Source: Natronomonas salinimetallica (lineage in GTDB: Archaea; Halobacteriota; Halobacteria; Halobacteriales; Haloarculaceae). From it: DNA of 64,000 nucleotides. Below are positions 1 through 7,904 of the stretch, piece by piece. Under the pieces are notes generated by a model. That model was not told the origin of the DNA. It made no database searches and was given only the letters and a program-made list of their open reading frames with translations. A program made the position numbers and the translations under genes. Each line of letters begins with the position of its first letter. Within the stretch, counting starts at the first letter, position 1. Where the stretch lies: the NCBI RefSeq assembly GCF_013839515.1, contig NZ_JACDNQ010000009.1, forward strand, positions 43,705 to 107,704. The letters run 5' to 3'.

Positions 1-1035
1 GTCACCCGGCCGCTTCGAGCGACGAGCGAGAAGCGCGGATACGGGGACGGAACGGCCACAGCCGACGGACGGGGCCCGGAGAGCAACGGCGGCTACGAAC
101 GATCCGAGTCGGCGGCCAACCACGAGCGGCTGTCCGCCTACCGGCGACTCCGATCGGTCAGGGAGACGCTCGCCTCACCGGTCAGATCCGCGATCGACCG
201 GCCGCGGCTCGTGTTGTACGTCACCGTCCCCGTCGCCGTGATCGTGACCGCGATTCGGCTTCCGACGGTCGTTTCCGGTGGCGTCGACGTCCGGGCCCTC
301 GACGATCTGCTCATCCAGGCGACGATCCTCCTGACGGGAACGTTCGCGGTCGTCTACGAGTACAGCCGCCGTCGTCTGAAGCGGCTCGAGGCGGCCGTAC
401 CGGACCTCCTGGAGCGTCTCGCCAGCCTCAATGAGGCCGGGATCTCGATCGTCTCCTCGTTCGACCGGGTTCGCCGGAACGACATCGGCGCGCTCGACGG
501 CGAGGTCGACCGGATCTGGCGGGACGTCAAGTGGGGAGCAACCACCGAGGAGGCGCTGTCGAGGTTCGAAACACGCGTCCGAACCCCCTCCGTTACCCGC
601 GTCGTCACGCTCATCACGAACGCGATGCACGCCTCGAACGAGATCGCCCCCGTCCTTCGGATCGCGGCCGAACAGGCCCGATCGGACCTCCAACTCCGGA
701 GAAAACGAAGACAGGAGATGTTCACCTACATCGTCGTGGTGTACATCTCGTTTCTCGTCTTCCTCGTCGTCATCGCCGCCCTCGAGAACGTCTTGATACC
801 GAGTCTGCCGGACGCGAGCGCCTTCAGCGGGGGCGGCGGGGCGGGCCCGATCAGCGGGGTCAGCGGCGGGGACAGAGACGCCTACCGGCTCGTCTTCTTT
901 CACACTGCGGTGATCCAGTCGGTGCTGTCGGGGATCGCTGCCGGCGTCATGGGCAACGGCTCCCTCGAGGACGGGATGAAACACACGACGATCATGCTCT
1001 CGATTACCTACGTCGTGTTGGTGTTCGTCATCTGA
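1..1035 (+). CDS. Type II secretion/archaeal pilus F-family (PilC/TadC-like) membrane protein, 5' truncated by window edge
   Basis: The reading frame is open from the first base to the stop at 1033-1035, so the gene begins outside the window. The visible part (345 codons) has the T2SS-F layout: a membrane pair, a cytoplasmic helical domain (including LLERLASLNEAG and a conserved SNEIAPVLR stretch), then a membrane segment rich in V, I and F and two more hydrophobic segments at the C terminus. Proteins of this family are the inner-membrane platform of type IV pili and archaella, working with a PilB/FlaI-type ATPase that should lie upstream. A Gly-rich stretch (GGGGAGPISG) separates the last membrane segments. 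A GTG at 211 is in frame but lies inside the domain, so it is not the real start. The exact pilus system cannot be told from this fragment. Confidence 0.85.
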   Translation, partial: VTRPLRATSEKRGYGDGTATADGRGPESNGGYERSESAANHERLSAYRRLRSVRETLASPVRSAIDRPRLVLYVTVPVAVIVTAIRLPTVVSGGVDVRALDDLLIQATILLTGTFAVVYEYSRRRLKRLEAAVPDLLERLASLNEAGISIVSSFDRVRRNDIGALDGEVDRIWRDVKWGATTEEALSRFETRVRTPSVTRVVTLITNAMHASNEIAPVLRIAAEQARSDLQLRRKRRQEMFTYIVVVYISFLVFLVVIAALENVLIPSLPDASAFSGGGGAGPISGVSGGDRDAYRLVFFHTAVIQSVLSGIAAGVMGNGSLEDGMKHTTIMLSITYVVLVFVI

Positions 1036-1052
1036 TCGGTTCGCCGTCTCTC

Positions 1053-1098
1053 CGTTTCGCCTCGACATCCCGTCTCGTTTCGCCTCGACATCCCGTCT
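1053..1098. repeat. Tandem repeat, 23 bp x 2
   Basis: Two perfect adjoining copies of a 23-bp unit beginning CGTTTCGCCTCGACATCC lie 18 bp after the stop of the T2SS-F gene and before the methyltransferase gene. No coding role is visible. Confidence 0.9.
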
Positions 1099-1144
1099 CG
1101 TCCCGCATCGCCGCCCTCTTGTCGGTTCCCGAGAAACGCCGGAT

Positions 1145-1777
1145 ATGGACGACCGATCCGGCGTCCGCGCCACGTACGAGCGCATCGCCGCCCACTTTTC
1201 GACGACGCGGGAGTACGCCTGGCCCGAGGTCGAATCGTTCTGTGCGGGGCGACGCGCCGACACCGCACTCGACGTCGGCTGTGGGAACGGCCGGCACGCG
1301 GACGTACTCGCCGGGCACGCGGAGAGGGTCGTCGGTCTCGACGCGAGCCGCGCCTTGCTGTCGGCCGCCCGCAGGCGGGTCCCGGACGCCGACCTCCTCG
1401 AAGGCGATGCGTCCTCGCTACCGATCGCCGGCGATACCGTCGGTCTCGCGGTGTACGTCGCGACGCTTCATCACCTCCCCTCGCGTGGACTTCGCCGCCG
1501 AAGCCTCGACGAACTCGCCCGCGTTCTCACTGCCGACGGCGTGGGGCTCGTCAGCGCCTGGAGCACCGCCCACGACCGCTTCGAGGCCGGTATCGACGCC
1601 GATTCCGGGTTCGATACCGAGGTCGACTGGACGCTTCCGGGCGGCGAGACCGTGCCGCGGTACTACCACATCTACGCGCCCGCGGAGTTCGACGCGGACC
1701 TCGGAGCGAGCGACCTCGCGGTCGTCGAGTCGTTTCTCTCCAGCGGAAACTGCTACGCCGTCGTCGAGCCGGCGTGA
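1145..1777 (+). CDS. Class I SAM-dependent methyltransferase
   Basis: A 210-residue protein with the Rossmann SAM-binding motif I (ALDVGCGNGRH) near residue 40, a following acidic strand end (VVGLDAS) and a later LAVYVATLHHLP motif IV region. It would transfer a methyl group from S-adenosylmethionine; the substrate is not evident. The ATG at 1145 is chosen because it opens the conserved region with a typical acidic N terminus (MDDRSGV). It stands alone: the upstream gene is a pilus protein and downstream lies a repeat element and a tRNA. UbiE-like and small-molecule methyltransferases are equally possible. Confidence 0.85.
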   Translation: MDDRSGVRATYERIAAHFSTTREYAWPEVESFCAGRRADTALDVGCGNGRHADVLAGHAERVVGLDASRALLSAARRRVPDADLLEGDASSLPIAGDTVGLAVYVATLHHLPSRGLRRRSLDELARVLTADGVGLVSAWSTAHDRFEAGIDADSGFDTEVDWTLPGGETVPRYYHIYAPAEFDADLGASDLAVVESFLSSGNCYAVVEPA

Positions 1778-1828
1778 TCGGCGGCACTGATGCGAGGGGA
1801 CACGCCGGATGCCGATTCGCGTACGCTG

Positions 1829-1935
1829 GTGAATCGCCTCGGGGAGCAAGTGCTTCGAGACGCGGAGCGTCTCGTCATCACGGAAATCTCCGATTTCCGT
1901 ACGCCTCCGGGTATTCGCCGTGACAGCCGATAAAA
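1829..1935 (-). repeat. Dispersed palindromic element, family A, copy 1
   Basis: Read on the minus strand this about 107-bp stretch aligns end to end, at roughly 88 percent identity by eye, with 42981-43088 on the plus strand. It runs from TTTTATC to GATTCAC and contains two hairpins: ACGGAAATC/GATTTCCGT and GAGACGC/GCGTCTC. A CCCCGAGG-type motif lies near each end. It sits between the methyltransferase gene and tRNA-Gly. The shape resembles a non-autonomous derivative of an IS200/IS605-type element, which is inference. Confidence 0.85.
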
Positions 1936-1947
1936 AACAAAAAGACC

Positions 1948-1954
1948 CTTATAC
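1948..1954 (+). promoter_or_regulatory. TATA box, candidate tRNA-Gly promoter
   Basis: CTTATAC follows an A-rich stretch about 75 nt before the mature tRNA 5' end. Transcription would start near 1978 and leave a leader removed by RNase P. No nearer TATA-like sequence is visible. Confidence 0.5.
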
Positions 1955-2027
1955 GGCGTGGTGTTACGGAGGAGTGAACGCCGGCGGTGAGCGGGTCAGA
2001 CGGAGCCGCAAACCTCGGTGTGGACGA

Positions 2028-2098
2028 GCGCCGGTGGTCTAGTGGCAGGACCTGAGCCTTCCAAGCTCATGGCCCGGGTTCAAATCCCGGCCGGCGCA
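2028..2098 (+). tRNA. tRNA-Gly (anticodon TCC)
   Basis: A 71-nt cloverleaf. The acceptor stem is GCGCCGG/CCGGCGC, followed by discriminator A and no encoded CCA. The D arm carries GGTCTAGTGGCAGGACC. The anticodon stem TGAGC/GCTCA encloses the loop CTTCCAA, placing TCC at the anticodon. The T arm is CCGGG-TTCAAAT-CCCGG. It decodes GGA and, by wobble, related glycine codons. No intron is seen. A near-perfect copy of its last 24 nt lies downstream at 2187-2212. Confidence 0.95.
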
Positions 2099-2186
2099 TT
2101 TTCTGTCGAACGAAGTGAGGCGAAAATCATCACGGGATTTGAATCACGGCAGAGCAACACGAGCGAAGCGAGTGACCGTCTGGCAT

Positions 2187-2212
2187 CGGGTTCAAACCCC
2201 GGCCGGCGCATT
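2187..2212 (+). repeat. Partial copy of the tRNA-Gly 3' end (att-like duplication)
   Basis: This 26-bp stretch matches 2075-2100 (T arm, acceptor 3' strand and two bases beyond) with one mismatch in the T loop. The copies are 112 bp apart. Duplicated tRNA 3' ends are the usual trace of integrase-mediated insertion at a tRNA gene. The 86 bp between the copies contain no gene. Confidence 0.8.
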
Positions 2213-2286
2213 CCCCGTACCTCCGAACGAGAAGCGACGGCGGCGAGCGATACTGCCGGCTGTAGCTTGAAGTCGAGCCGACAGTA

Positions 2287-2733
2287 TCAGTACTCCTTTT
2301 CGAACCCGCGGAACTCGGTACGGTGTGCTTCCTCGTCGGCGAGGATCGTCACGGCGAGGTCCTCGGTGACGGGGTCGTTCGCCGCTTCGGCGACCGTTAT
2401 GAGCTCCCGGTAGGTATCGATCGCGTCCTCCTCGGCATCGAGGACGCCCCGAATGACCGCGAGGACGTCCGTCGAATCCTCCGGCGGTTGGAGAGAGCCC
2501 TGTCGGGCGACGAACTCCTCGGAACCCGGCGGGCGGGCGTCGAGTTGCTTGAGTCGTTCGCCGAGCTGTTGGGCGTGGGTCAGCTCCTCTTGGATATCCG
2601 TCTGGAGGCTCTGTTTGATCTCTTCGGCCCGCACGCCGTCGAGGACGATCGCGTTCGTCTGGTAGTTCATGACCGTCTCGATTTCGTCGCTGTACGCCTT
2701 CCGGAGGATGTCGACGACACGATCGCTTGTCAT
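2287..2733 (-). CDS. Ferritin-like di-iron domain protein
   Basis: A 148-residue all-helical protein with the four-helix ferritin-like pattern: DEIETVMNY in helix 1, EELTHAQQL in helix 2, an AEEDAIDTY helix 3 and DEEAHRTEF in helix 4. This gives the two E and two EExxH groups expected of a carboxylate-bridged di-iron site. It likely binds or oxidises iron, or handles peroxide in the cytoplasm; haloarchaeal genomes hold several such rubrerythrin/DpsA-related proteins. The ATG at 2733 (MTSDRVVD) is preferred over an upstream in-frame start because the extra 28 residues run into an intergenic repeat region. No rubredoxin-like cysteines are present. Confidence 0.85.
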   Translation of the reverse strand: MTSDRVVDILRKAYSDEIETVMNYQTNAIVLDGVRAEEIKQSLQTDIQEELTHAQQLGERLKQLDARPPGSEEFVARQGSLQPPEDSTDVLAVIRGVLDAEEDAIDTYRELITVAEAANDPVTEDLAVTILADEEAHRTEFRGFEKEY

Positions 2734-2789
2734 AGCAGGTCGGCATACGTCGGTTCCACTAAAGGTTCTTGCGCAGATTCCAACGGTCT

Positions 2790-2875
2790 CTATAATAAAC
2801 ATCGCAACTACGTACACATCGATCGCACTGCCGCCGTGCGGTCGAGTGTGTCTTGCCTTCCGATCGCTACTATAG
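2790..2875 (+). repeat. Dispersed palindromic element, family B, copy 1
   Basis: About 86 bp bounded by CTATA...TATAG ends. It matches the reverse complement of 37792-37877 at roughly 87 percent by eye. The centre forms a long imperfect hairpin (ACACATCGATCGCAC against GTGCGGTCGAGTGTGT) around a CCGCC-type loop. It lies just upstream of the ferritin-like gene. It encodes no protein; the similar conceptual translations of the two copies come from shared DNA. Confidence 0.85.
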
Positions 2876-2908
2876 TCCCGTTCCGGTGACGCGAGACCGT
2901 GTCACGGT

Positions 2909-2958
2909 CGTCACTATCGATGTCGGCGATCGTCACTATCGATGTCGGCGATCGTCAC
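2909..2958. repeat. Tandem repeat, 22 bp x 2.3
   Basis: Two perfect copies of a 22-bp unit (CGTCACTATCGATGTCGGCG plus AT) and the first 6 bp of a third, 50 bp beyond the 3' end of carA. Confidence 0.9.
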
Positions 2959-3010
2959 GAAAGCATGGCATGGCATCGGGGACCGGGGCGTCCGCCTTCT
3001 CCGCCCGTAT

Positions 3011-4072
3011 TCACCGTTCGGCCGTCGGCGGGGTCTCGACCATCCCGATCACGTCGTCGAAAAACCCGAGCGTGTCGTGAGGACCGGGGTTGGCCTCGGG
3101 GTGGTACTGGCGGGTGATGACGTCCAGCTCGTCGCTTTCGAGGCCTTCGGGGGTCTCGTCGTTGACGTTGACCTGCGTCACGTCGAGGTCACCGGGCTCC
3201 GAGACCGTGTAGCCGTGGTTCTGTGTCGTCATGACGACCTTGTTGGAGCGGAGATCCCGGACCGGCTGGTTGACACCCCGGTGGCCGAACTCCATCTTTT
3301 CGGTCTCGCCGCCGAGGGCGTTTGCGATGACCTGCTGGCCGAGGCAGATCCCCGCCAGCGGGATGTCACCGACGTACTCCTCGACGAGCGCCGCTGCGGC
3401 CTCGAAGTTCTCCGGGTCGCCGGGGCCGTTCGAGACGAACAGCACGTCGGGACCGACCGACTCGACGTCCGCGACGGTCGCATCGTAGGGGAGCTTCTCG
3501 ACGACCGCGCCGCGCTCGACGAGCGAGCTCGCGATCGACCCCTTCGCACCGCAGTCGACGAGTGCGACCGTGGGGCCGTCGCCGTCGGGGTTGTACGTGA
3601 CCGACTCCGTGACTGACACCCGCGATCCGATGTCGGTGTGTTCGCTCATCCCCTTGCAGGCGTCGAGCTCTGCCTCCGCGTCGGCGGCGCTCGCGTCGGG
3701 GCCGGCGGCGATCCCACACCGCATCGCACCCTGCTCGCGGATACCGGTGACGAGATCCCGGGTATCCAGCTCGTCGACCGCGGGGACGTCCTCCGCCTCG
3801 AGCCACTCGGCGACGTCCTCGGTAAGCTCCCGGGCGACGACGCCTCGGGGGTGGACTCGTTCCGACTCGAAGCGGTCCTCCCGGACGCCGTAGTTGCCGA
3901 TCAGTGGATACGAGAAGGTGAGTATCTGCTCTTCGTAGCTCGGATCCGTGAGCGATTCCTCGTAGCCGGTGTAGGCTGTGGTGAATACCAACTCACCGCG
4001 GGTGCGGCCGGGAGCGCGGGTGCGTGCTTCGATGACCCGCCCGTCCTCCAGCGCCACGTAGGCCTTCGTCAT
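3011..4072 (-). CDS. carA: Carbamoyl-phosphate synthase small (glutamine amidotransferase) subunit
   Basis: A 353-residue protein that hydrolyses glutamine and passes ammonia to the large subunit CarB for carbamoyl phosphate, the precursor of arginine and pyrimidines. The N-terminal CPSase small domain (ALEDGRVIEAR, TGYEESLTDPSY) is followed by a class I amidotransferase domain. That domain has the oxyanion SNGPGDPE loop, the nucleophile elbow GICLGQQ, the GHRGVNQP stretch and the catalytic QYHPEA His/Glu. The ATG at 4072 gives the conserved MTKAYVALEDG start. carB is not adjacent. A divergent Lrp-type regulator lies 102 bp away and may control it, though this is inferred from position only. 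Confidence 0.97.
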   Translation of the reverse strand: MTKAYVALEDGRVIEARTRAPGRTRGELVFTTAYTGYEESLTDPSYEEQILTFSYPLIGNYGVREDRFESERVHPRGVVARELTEDVAEWLEAEDVPAVDELDTRDLVTGIREQGAMRCGIAAGPDASAADAEAELDACKGMSEHTDIGSRVSVTESVTYNPDGDGPTVALVDCGAKGSIASSLVERGAVVEKLPYDATVADVESVGPDVLFVSNGPGDPENFEAAAALVEEYVGDIPLAGICLGQQVIANALGGETEKMEFGHRGVNQPVRDLRSNKVVMTTQNHGYTVSEPGDLDVTQVNVNDETPEGLESDELDVITRQYHPEANPGPHDTLGFFDDVIGMVETPPTAER

Positions 4073-4123
4073 TACGAGATCCGTACGACTCACCCGCCAT
4101 TAACGCTTTTGTTCGAAGGATCG

Positions 4124-4138
4124 TTACGAAATTCGTAA
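4124..4138. promoter_or_regulatory. Palindrome between carA and the Lrp gene, candidate operator
   Basis: TTACGAAATTCGTAA is a perfect 15-bp palindrome (TTACGAA-A-TTCGTAA) about 36 bp before the Lrp-family gene and about 50 bp before carA. Lrp proteins bind AT-rich dyads, and the location suits divergent or autogenous control. Confidence 0.6.
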
Positions 4139-4174
4139 TCGGTAAGTACCGGCAGCCGGAAGCGACACATCTCG

Positions 4175-4588
4175 ATGGACGACCTCGACCGCCGCATTCT
4201 CGCCATCCTCCGTCGTGACTCCCGGACGCCCTACACGGAGATCGCCGATCGGGTCGGGACCTCCGAGGGGACCATCCGAAACCGCGTCGAACAGCTCCTC
4301 GAACGGGGCGTCATCGAACGATTTACGGTCGCCACGCGGACCGGGAACGTCAAGGCGATGATCGAGATCGGCGTCGCGGTCGACGTCGATACCGGCTCGA
4401 TGTCCGAGCGGATGGCCGAGTGGACCGAGGTCGATTTCGTCTGGCAGGTCTCGGGCGAACAGGACGTCGTCGTCGTCGCAGATACGACCGACACGGGGAC
4501 GCTCAACGACCTCATCACCCGCGCACGGGAACTCGATGACGTCGTCTCGACGAAGACGCGGCTCATCCTCGACGAAAAACGCGGGTGA
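4175..4588 (+). CDS. Lrp/AsnC-family transcriptional regulator
   Basis: A 137-residue regulator. The N-terminal winged HTH (LDRRILAILRRDSRTPYTEIADRVG then SEGTIRNRVEQLLERG) is typical of Lrp/AsnC proteins. It is followed by a RAM/ligand-sensing domain of alternating beta strands (AMIEIGVAVDV, DVVVVADTTDTGTL). These proteins form octamers and sense amino acids. Divergent orientation to carA suggests control of nitrogen or arginine/pyrimidine metabolism, which is inference. The TTACGAAATTCGTAA palindrome in the shared intergenic region (about 4124-4138) is a plausible operator. Confidence 0.92.
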   Translation: MDDLDRRILAILRRDSRTPYTEIADRVGTSEGTIRNRVEQLLERGVIERFTVATRTGNVKAMIEIGVAVDVDTGSMSERMAEWTEVDFVWQVSGEQDVVVVADTTDTGTLNDLITRARELDDVVSTKTRLILDEKRG

Positions 4589-4638
4589 CCCCCGACCGAG
4601 TCGAAGCCTCCTTAACGACGTCGTTCGTTGGAAAGCGC

Positions 4639-5238
4639 ATGAGTACGGACGACGCTGACCCCGCCGGATCGGGGTCGGACTCCGAGGACACGACCGAACA
4701 CCGAAACGCCGGACAGGACGTGATCGCAGTCGACGCCGACGACACGTCCGAGGGACTCATCAACCGCCTCGATGCCCACACCGGGGACGGAATCCGCCAC
4801 CGCGCGTTCACCGTCTTGGTCTTCGACGGCGAGGGGAACATCCTCCTCGCACAGCGGGCCCCGAACAAGCGCCTCTGGGACACCCACTGGGACGGGACCG
4901 TTGCCTCCCATCCCGTCGAGGGCCAGACGCAACTCGAAGCGACCAGAGAGCGCCTCGAGGAGGAACTCGGCGTGACGCCCGGCCAGTACGACGACCTCCG
5001 GGTGACTGATAAATTCGAGTACAAACGCTACTACCTGAACGACGGCCTCGAGTGGGAGGTCTGCTCGGTGCTCCAGTGTACGCTCGACGATCGAACGCTC
5101 GATCCGGACGAACGCGAGGTCGCGGGCGTGATGTGGGTTCCGTACGAGCGGCTCTACGAGCACCCGCGGTGGTACCGCCAACTTCGGCTCTGCCCGTGGT
5201 TCGAAATCGCCATGCGCCGCGATTTCGCCGACGACTGA
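4639..5238 (+). CDS. idi: Isopentenyl-diphosphate isomerase type 1-like Nudix protein, catalytic Cys replaced
   Basis: A 199-residue Nudix-fold protein closely following type 1 IPP isomerase: HRAFTVLVFDGEGNILLAQRA, the Nudix box (EATRERLEEELGV) and WEVCSVLQC containing the catalytic-region Glu. Type 1 isomerases interconvert IPP and DMAPP for isoprenoid lipids. The usual N-S-V-C-G-H-P loop here reads T-V-A-S-H-P, so the catalytic cysteine is alanine. The family assignment is firm; the activity is less so. The ATG at 4639 is supported by CTTAAC 27 bp upstream (leaderless start). The about 45-residue N terminus is acidic and low-complexity. It follows the Lrp gene by 50 bp. Confidence 0.82.
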   Translation: MSTDDADPAGSGSDSEDTTEHRNAGQDVIAVDADDTSEGLINRLDAHTGDGIRHRAFTVLVFDGEGNILLAQRAPNKRLWDTHWDGTVASHPVEGQTQLEATRERLEEELGVTPGQYDDLRVTDKFEYKRYYLNDGLEWEVCSVLQCTLDDRTLDPDEREVAGVMWVPYERLYEHPRWYRQLRLCPWFEIAMRRDFADD

Positions 5239-5373
5239 CCGGCCGGCGGTGCGGGCCGACCGCACTGTTCTCGGGCGCGTCTTTCGACCGCTCGGTTCGC
5301 CCCCCGGAGGGCGGATACGTCGAGAGCAATCGAACCGACGCGCTGTCGTCCCCACCGGCGACCCGGCGCGCGG

Positions 5374-6999
5374 TCATTCGGTTTCGGTTATCGCTCGCAC
5401 CGTGCCGACGCCCTTCGAGCGCCCCTCCCGGAAGACGAACCGCTGTCCCTCCTCGATCGCGTAGGGGTGGAACTTGAACCGGACCCGCGCGGTCCCGGTA
5501 TCGCCGGGAAGCAGTTGGCCCCCTTCGGGGTGGATCGAGACCGTCTCGCTCACGGTTTCGAGGTGGACGACCGGCTCGTAGCCGTCGTGGATCCGGGTCG
5601 GGTGGTTCAACACCATCACGTCGGCTTCGAACTCCCGGGCTGCGGTCGGCTCCGATCCGCGGGGCAAAAGCACCATCCCGCGTTCGAGGTCCGCCTCGGT
5701 GATCCCTTTGAGCGCGATCCCGACGATCCGTCCCGCCGCGGCCTCGTCGACCCGGTGGTAGTGCATCTCGATCGACCGGACCTCGACCGGCCGGAAGGAG
5801 CCGTCGGAGAGCGGGCCGACGAGCAACTCGTCGCCGACTTCGACGCTGCCCGAGCGGATCGTCCCGGAGGCGACCGCGCCGACGCCGGTCACGTTGTACG
5901 TCCGGTCGATGTACATCGAGAACTCGCCCGCCTCCGCACCCGTCTTCGGGAGGTGTTCGAACAACTCGTCGAGGACGTCGAGGCCGGCTTTCGTCACCGC
6001 GCTCGTCGCCACGATCGGGACGACCTGCTCGCCGATCTCGTCGATCGCGGCCGAGACGCCGTGTCGGTCGACCGACAGCGGCGTCCGCTCGGCGTTTCTG
6101 AGCAGCCGTTCGACGTCGCGTTCGACCCCCTGGACGCGGTCCTCCGAGACCATGTCCGTCTTCGTAATAGCGACGACCGTCGGCAGTTCGGTCGCGAGCA
6201 GGATGCCGAGGTGTTCGCGCGTCGTCTTCGTCGGACCGTCGTCGGCCGCGACGACGAGCAGGCCGTAATCGAGCTTCTGACCGACGAGCCCCCGGATCGT
6301 CGTCCGCAGCCACGGCTCGTGGCCGACGGTGTCGACGAACGAAACCAGCCGGTCGGCCTCCTCGACGATGCGCGCCCGGTCGGACTTGCGGTGGGGGTTG
6401 TCCATCCGAACCGCGCCGTCGTCGTCGAAGCCGTAGACGCCGTAGGAGAGATCCGCCGACAGCCCCCGCTCCATCTCGTGGGGGCGAACGTCGAGGAACC
6501 CCCGGGTACCGCCCTGGCCGTCGTCGGCCGACCCGGTCACGAGCGAGCCGACGAGCGTCGACTTGCCGTGGTCGACGTGGCCTGCGGTTCCGACGACGAT
6601 GTGATCGTCGTCGGCTTCGAGGACGGACCCCTCCCGGAGCGTAGCGACGCCGACCAGCCCCTCATCGTGGGCGGCCGTCTCGCCGCCGTCGACGCCCCAG
6701 GTCTCTACGTCGTCGATGTGGGTACCCGCCTCGTCGGCCAGAAGCGAGAGGACGTCCATCGACTCCGAGAACGCGTCCGGGGAGATCCCGGCGATCCCGC
6801 CGTCGTCGGTGACGCCGACGACGTAGGTCGCCTCCCCGTCCCCCGAGAGGACGCGGTGTCGCAACTGGGCGACGAGCGATTCGAGGCGACCGTCCGCGAG
6901 GTGGGTTGTCCGAGTGAGCCGTTCTTTGAATTCGACGCTGCCGCCCTCCCGTTCGCCCCGTTCGAGGGCTCGTCGGAGTGCGACCCGGTCGGCGCTCAT
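5374..6999 (-). CDS. GTPBP1-family EF-Tu-like GTP-binding protein
   Basis: A 541-residue translational-type GTPase. An N-terminal domain of about 130 residues precedes a G domain with the P loop GTAGHVDHGKST, the G3 segment DTVGHEP and a TKTD (G4) motif, followed by EF-Tu-like beta-barrel domains II and III (VASGTIRSGSVEVGDELL, LPGDTGTARVRFKFHPYAIEEGQRFVFREG). This is the archaeal relative of eukaryotic GTPBP1/GTPBP2, linked to ribosome or mRNA quality control there; the archaeal role is not established. The ATG at 6999 (MSADRVALRR) is preferred to one seven codons upstream. It converges with the isomerase-like gene. Confidence 0.88.
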   Translation of the reverse strand: MSADRVALRRALERGEREGGSVEFKERLTRTTHLADGRLESLVAQLRHRVLSGDGEATYVVGVTDDGGIAGISPDAFSESMDVLSLLADEAGTHIDDVETWGVDGGETAAHDEGLVGVATLREGSVLEADDDHIVVGTAGHVDHGKSTLVGSLVTGSADDGQGGTRGFLDVRPHEMERGLSADLSYGVYGFDDDGAVRMDNPHRKSDRARIVEEADRLVSFVDTVGHEPWLRTTIRGLVGQKLDYGLLVVAADDGPTKTTREHLGILLATELPTVVAITKTDMVSEDRVQGVERDVERLLRNAERTPLSVDRHGVSAAIDEIGEQVVPIVATSAVTKAGLDVLDELFEHLPKTGAEAGEFSMYIDRTYNVTGVGAVASGTIRSGSVEVGDELLVGPLSDGSFRPVEVRSIEMHYHRVDEAAAGRIVGIALKGITEADLERGMVLLPRGSEPTAAREFEADVMVLNHPTRIHDGYEPVVHLETVSETVSIHPEGGQLLPGDTGTARVRFKFHPYAIEEGQRFVFREGRSKGVGTVRAITETE

Positions 7000-7178
7000 A
7001 CGCGAGTGAGTAACGACCACACCGTCAAAAGCTTTCCCCGAATACCGCCGAAAACACCCGTCTGTCGGCCCTTTGGCAGCTATATTTCGCTCGTTTGGCT
7101 CCCGTGTGCGATCGAGTCCTCTGTCCGGCTCCCGTGTGCAACAGACCCCTTTAGCTTACACCGGGGGCGTATGGAGAC

Positions 7179-7859
7179 CTATCGAGACGCTCGGATCCGA
7201 TCGAGCGCCTCGAAAAACCCATCGGCAAACCCGGCGTCGACCAGTTCGTCGGCGGCCTGCTTGGCGGTTTCGTCGGCGTTTTCGACCGCGAACGCACGGC
7301 CGACGCGTCCGAACAGCTCGGCGTCGTTTTCGGAGTCCCCGACCGCGACGAACGCGTCCGGTGTCATTCCCAGCGCCGCGGCGACGGTTTCGAGACCCCG
7401 GCCTTTGTCCACCTCCGGTGTCTTGACGTGGTAGGCGTAGCCGGTATCGACAACGACCATCCCGTGGTCGTCGGCGATGTCGACGAGCGGTTCGAGGGGC
7501 TGCTCGCGGGCGACGGCGAGTTCCGTCTCGCGCCAGCGGTTGACCATATCGATCGGTCCCCAGCCCAGTTCGTAGCCGGCCTCCACGTACGCGGTGCCGA
7601 CGGCCTTTGCCCCCTCGGGATCACCGTTGTAGCGCACCGTTTCGGCCTCCTCGACGTAGACTGCGCCGCCGTTCTCGGCGATGACGTTTGTCGGGATCCC
7701 GATGAACGCACACAGGCCGACGGGATAGGGAAAGGACTTGCCCGTCGCGATGACGACCGGGGCCTCCCAGCCACGGATCGCATCGAACACGCGGGGATCG
7801 ACCGACTCGTCGGGGCGCGTCAGCGTACCGTCGATGTCGACGGCGAGCGGTGGAACCAT
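7179..7859 (-). CDS. pgp: Phosphoglycolate phosphatase (archaeal HAD family)
   Basis: A 226-residue HAD phosphatase. It has the nucleophile motif LAVDIDGTLT near the N terminus, motif II ATGKS, the sugar-phosphatase-like cap (FIGIPTNVIAENGGAVYV), Lys in EVDKGRGLE and motif IV AVGDSENDAELF. It dephosphorylates 2-phosphoglycolate or similar small phosphates in the cytoplasm. The ATG at 7859 places the catalytic aspartates at positions expected for the family. The upstream small zinc-finger gene is divergent, with starts only 45 bp apart, so the two promoters overlap. Confidence 0.88.
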   Translation of the reverse strand: MVPPLAVDIDGTLTRPDESVDPRVFDAIRGWEAPVVIATGKSFPYPVGLCAFIGIPTNVIAENGGAVYVEEAETVRYNGDPEGAKAVGTAYVEAGYELGWGPIDMVNRWRETELAVAREQPLEPLVDIADDHGMVVVDTGYAYHVKTPEVDKGRGLETVAAALGMTPDAFVAVGDSENDAELFGRVGRAFAVENADETAKQAADELVDAGFADGFFEALDRIRASR

Positions 7860-7904
7860 TGGGATCGTTTCGGCCGTCGAGAACATCAACCCCGCGACTC
7901 CCGT

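Noticed and set aside
2100..2190. A second tRNA downstream of tRNA-Gly
   Set aside because: Only the T arm and acceptor 3' strand are repeated; there is no D or anticodon arm.
2323..2889. Proteins sharing an YxxHRNYxHIDRT-like stretch at 2.8 kb and 37.8 kb
   Set aside because: The similarity comes from the family B DNA element translated in one frame; there is no independent coding evidence.
5467..7434. Long plus-strand open frame (655 codons) opposite the GTPase and phosphatase genes
   Set aside because: It is the antisense of two well-supported genes; its composition (runs of R, D, V) is typical of frames left open by GC-rich codon bias.
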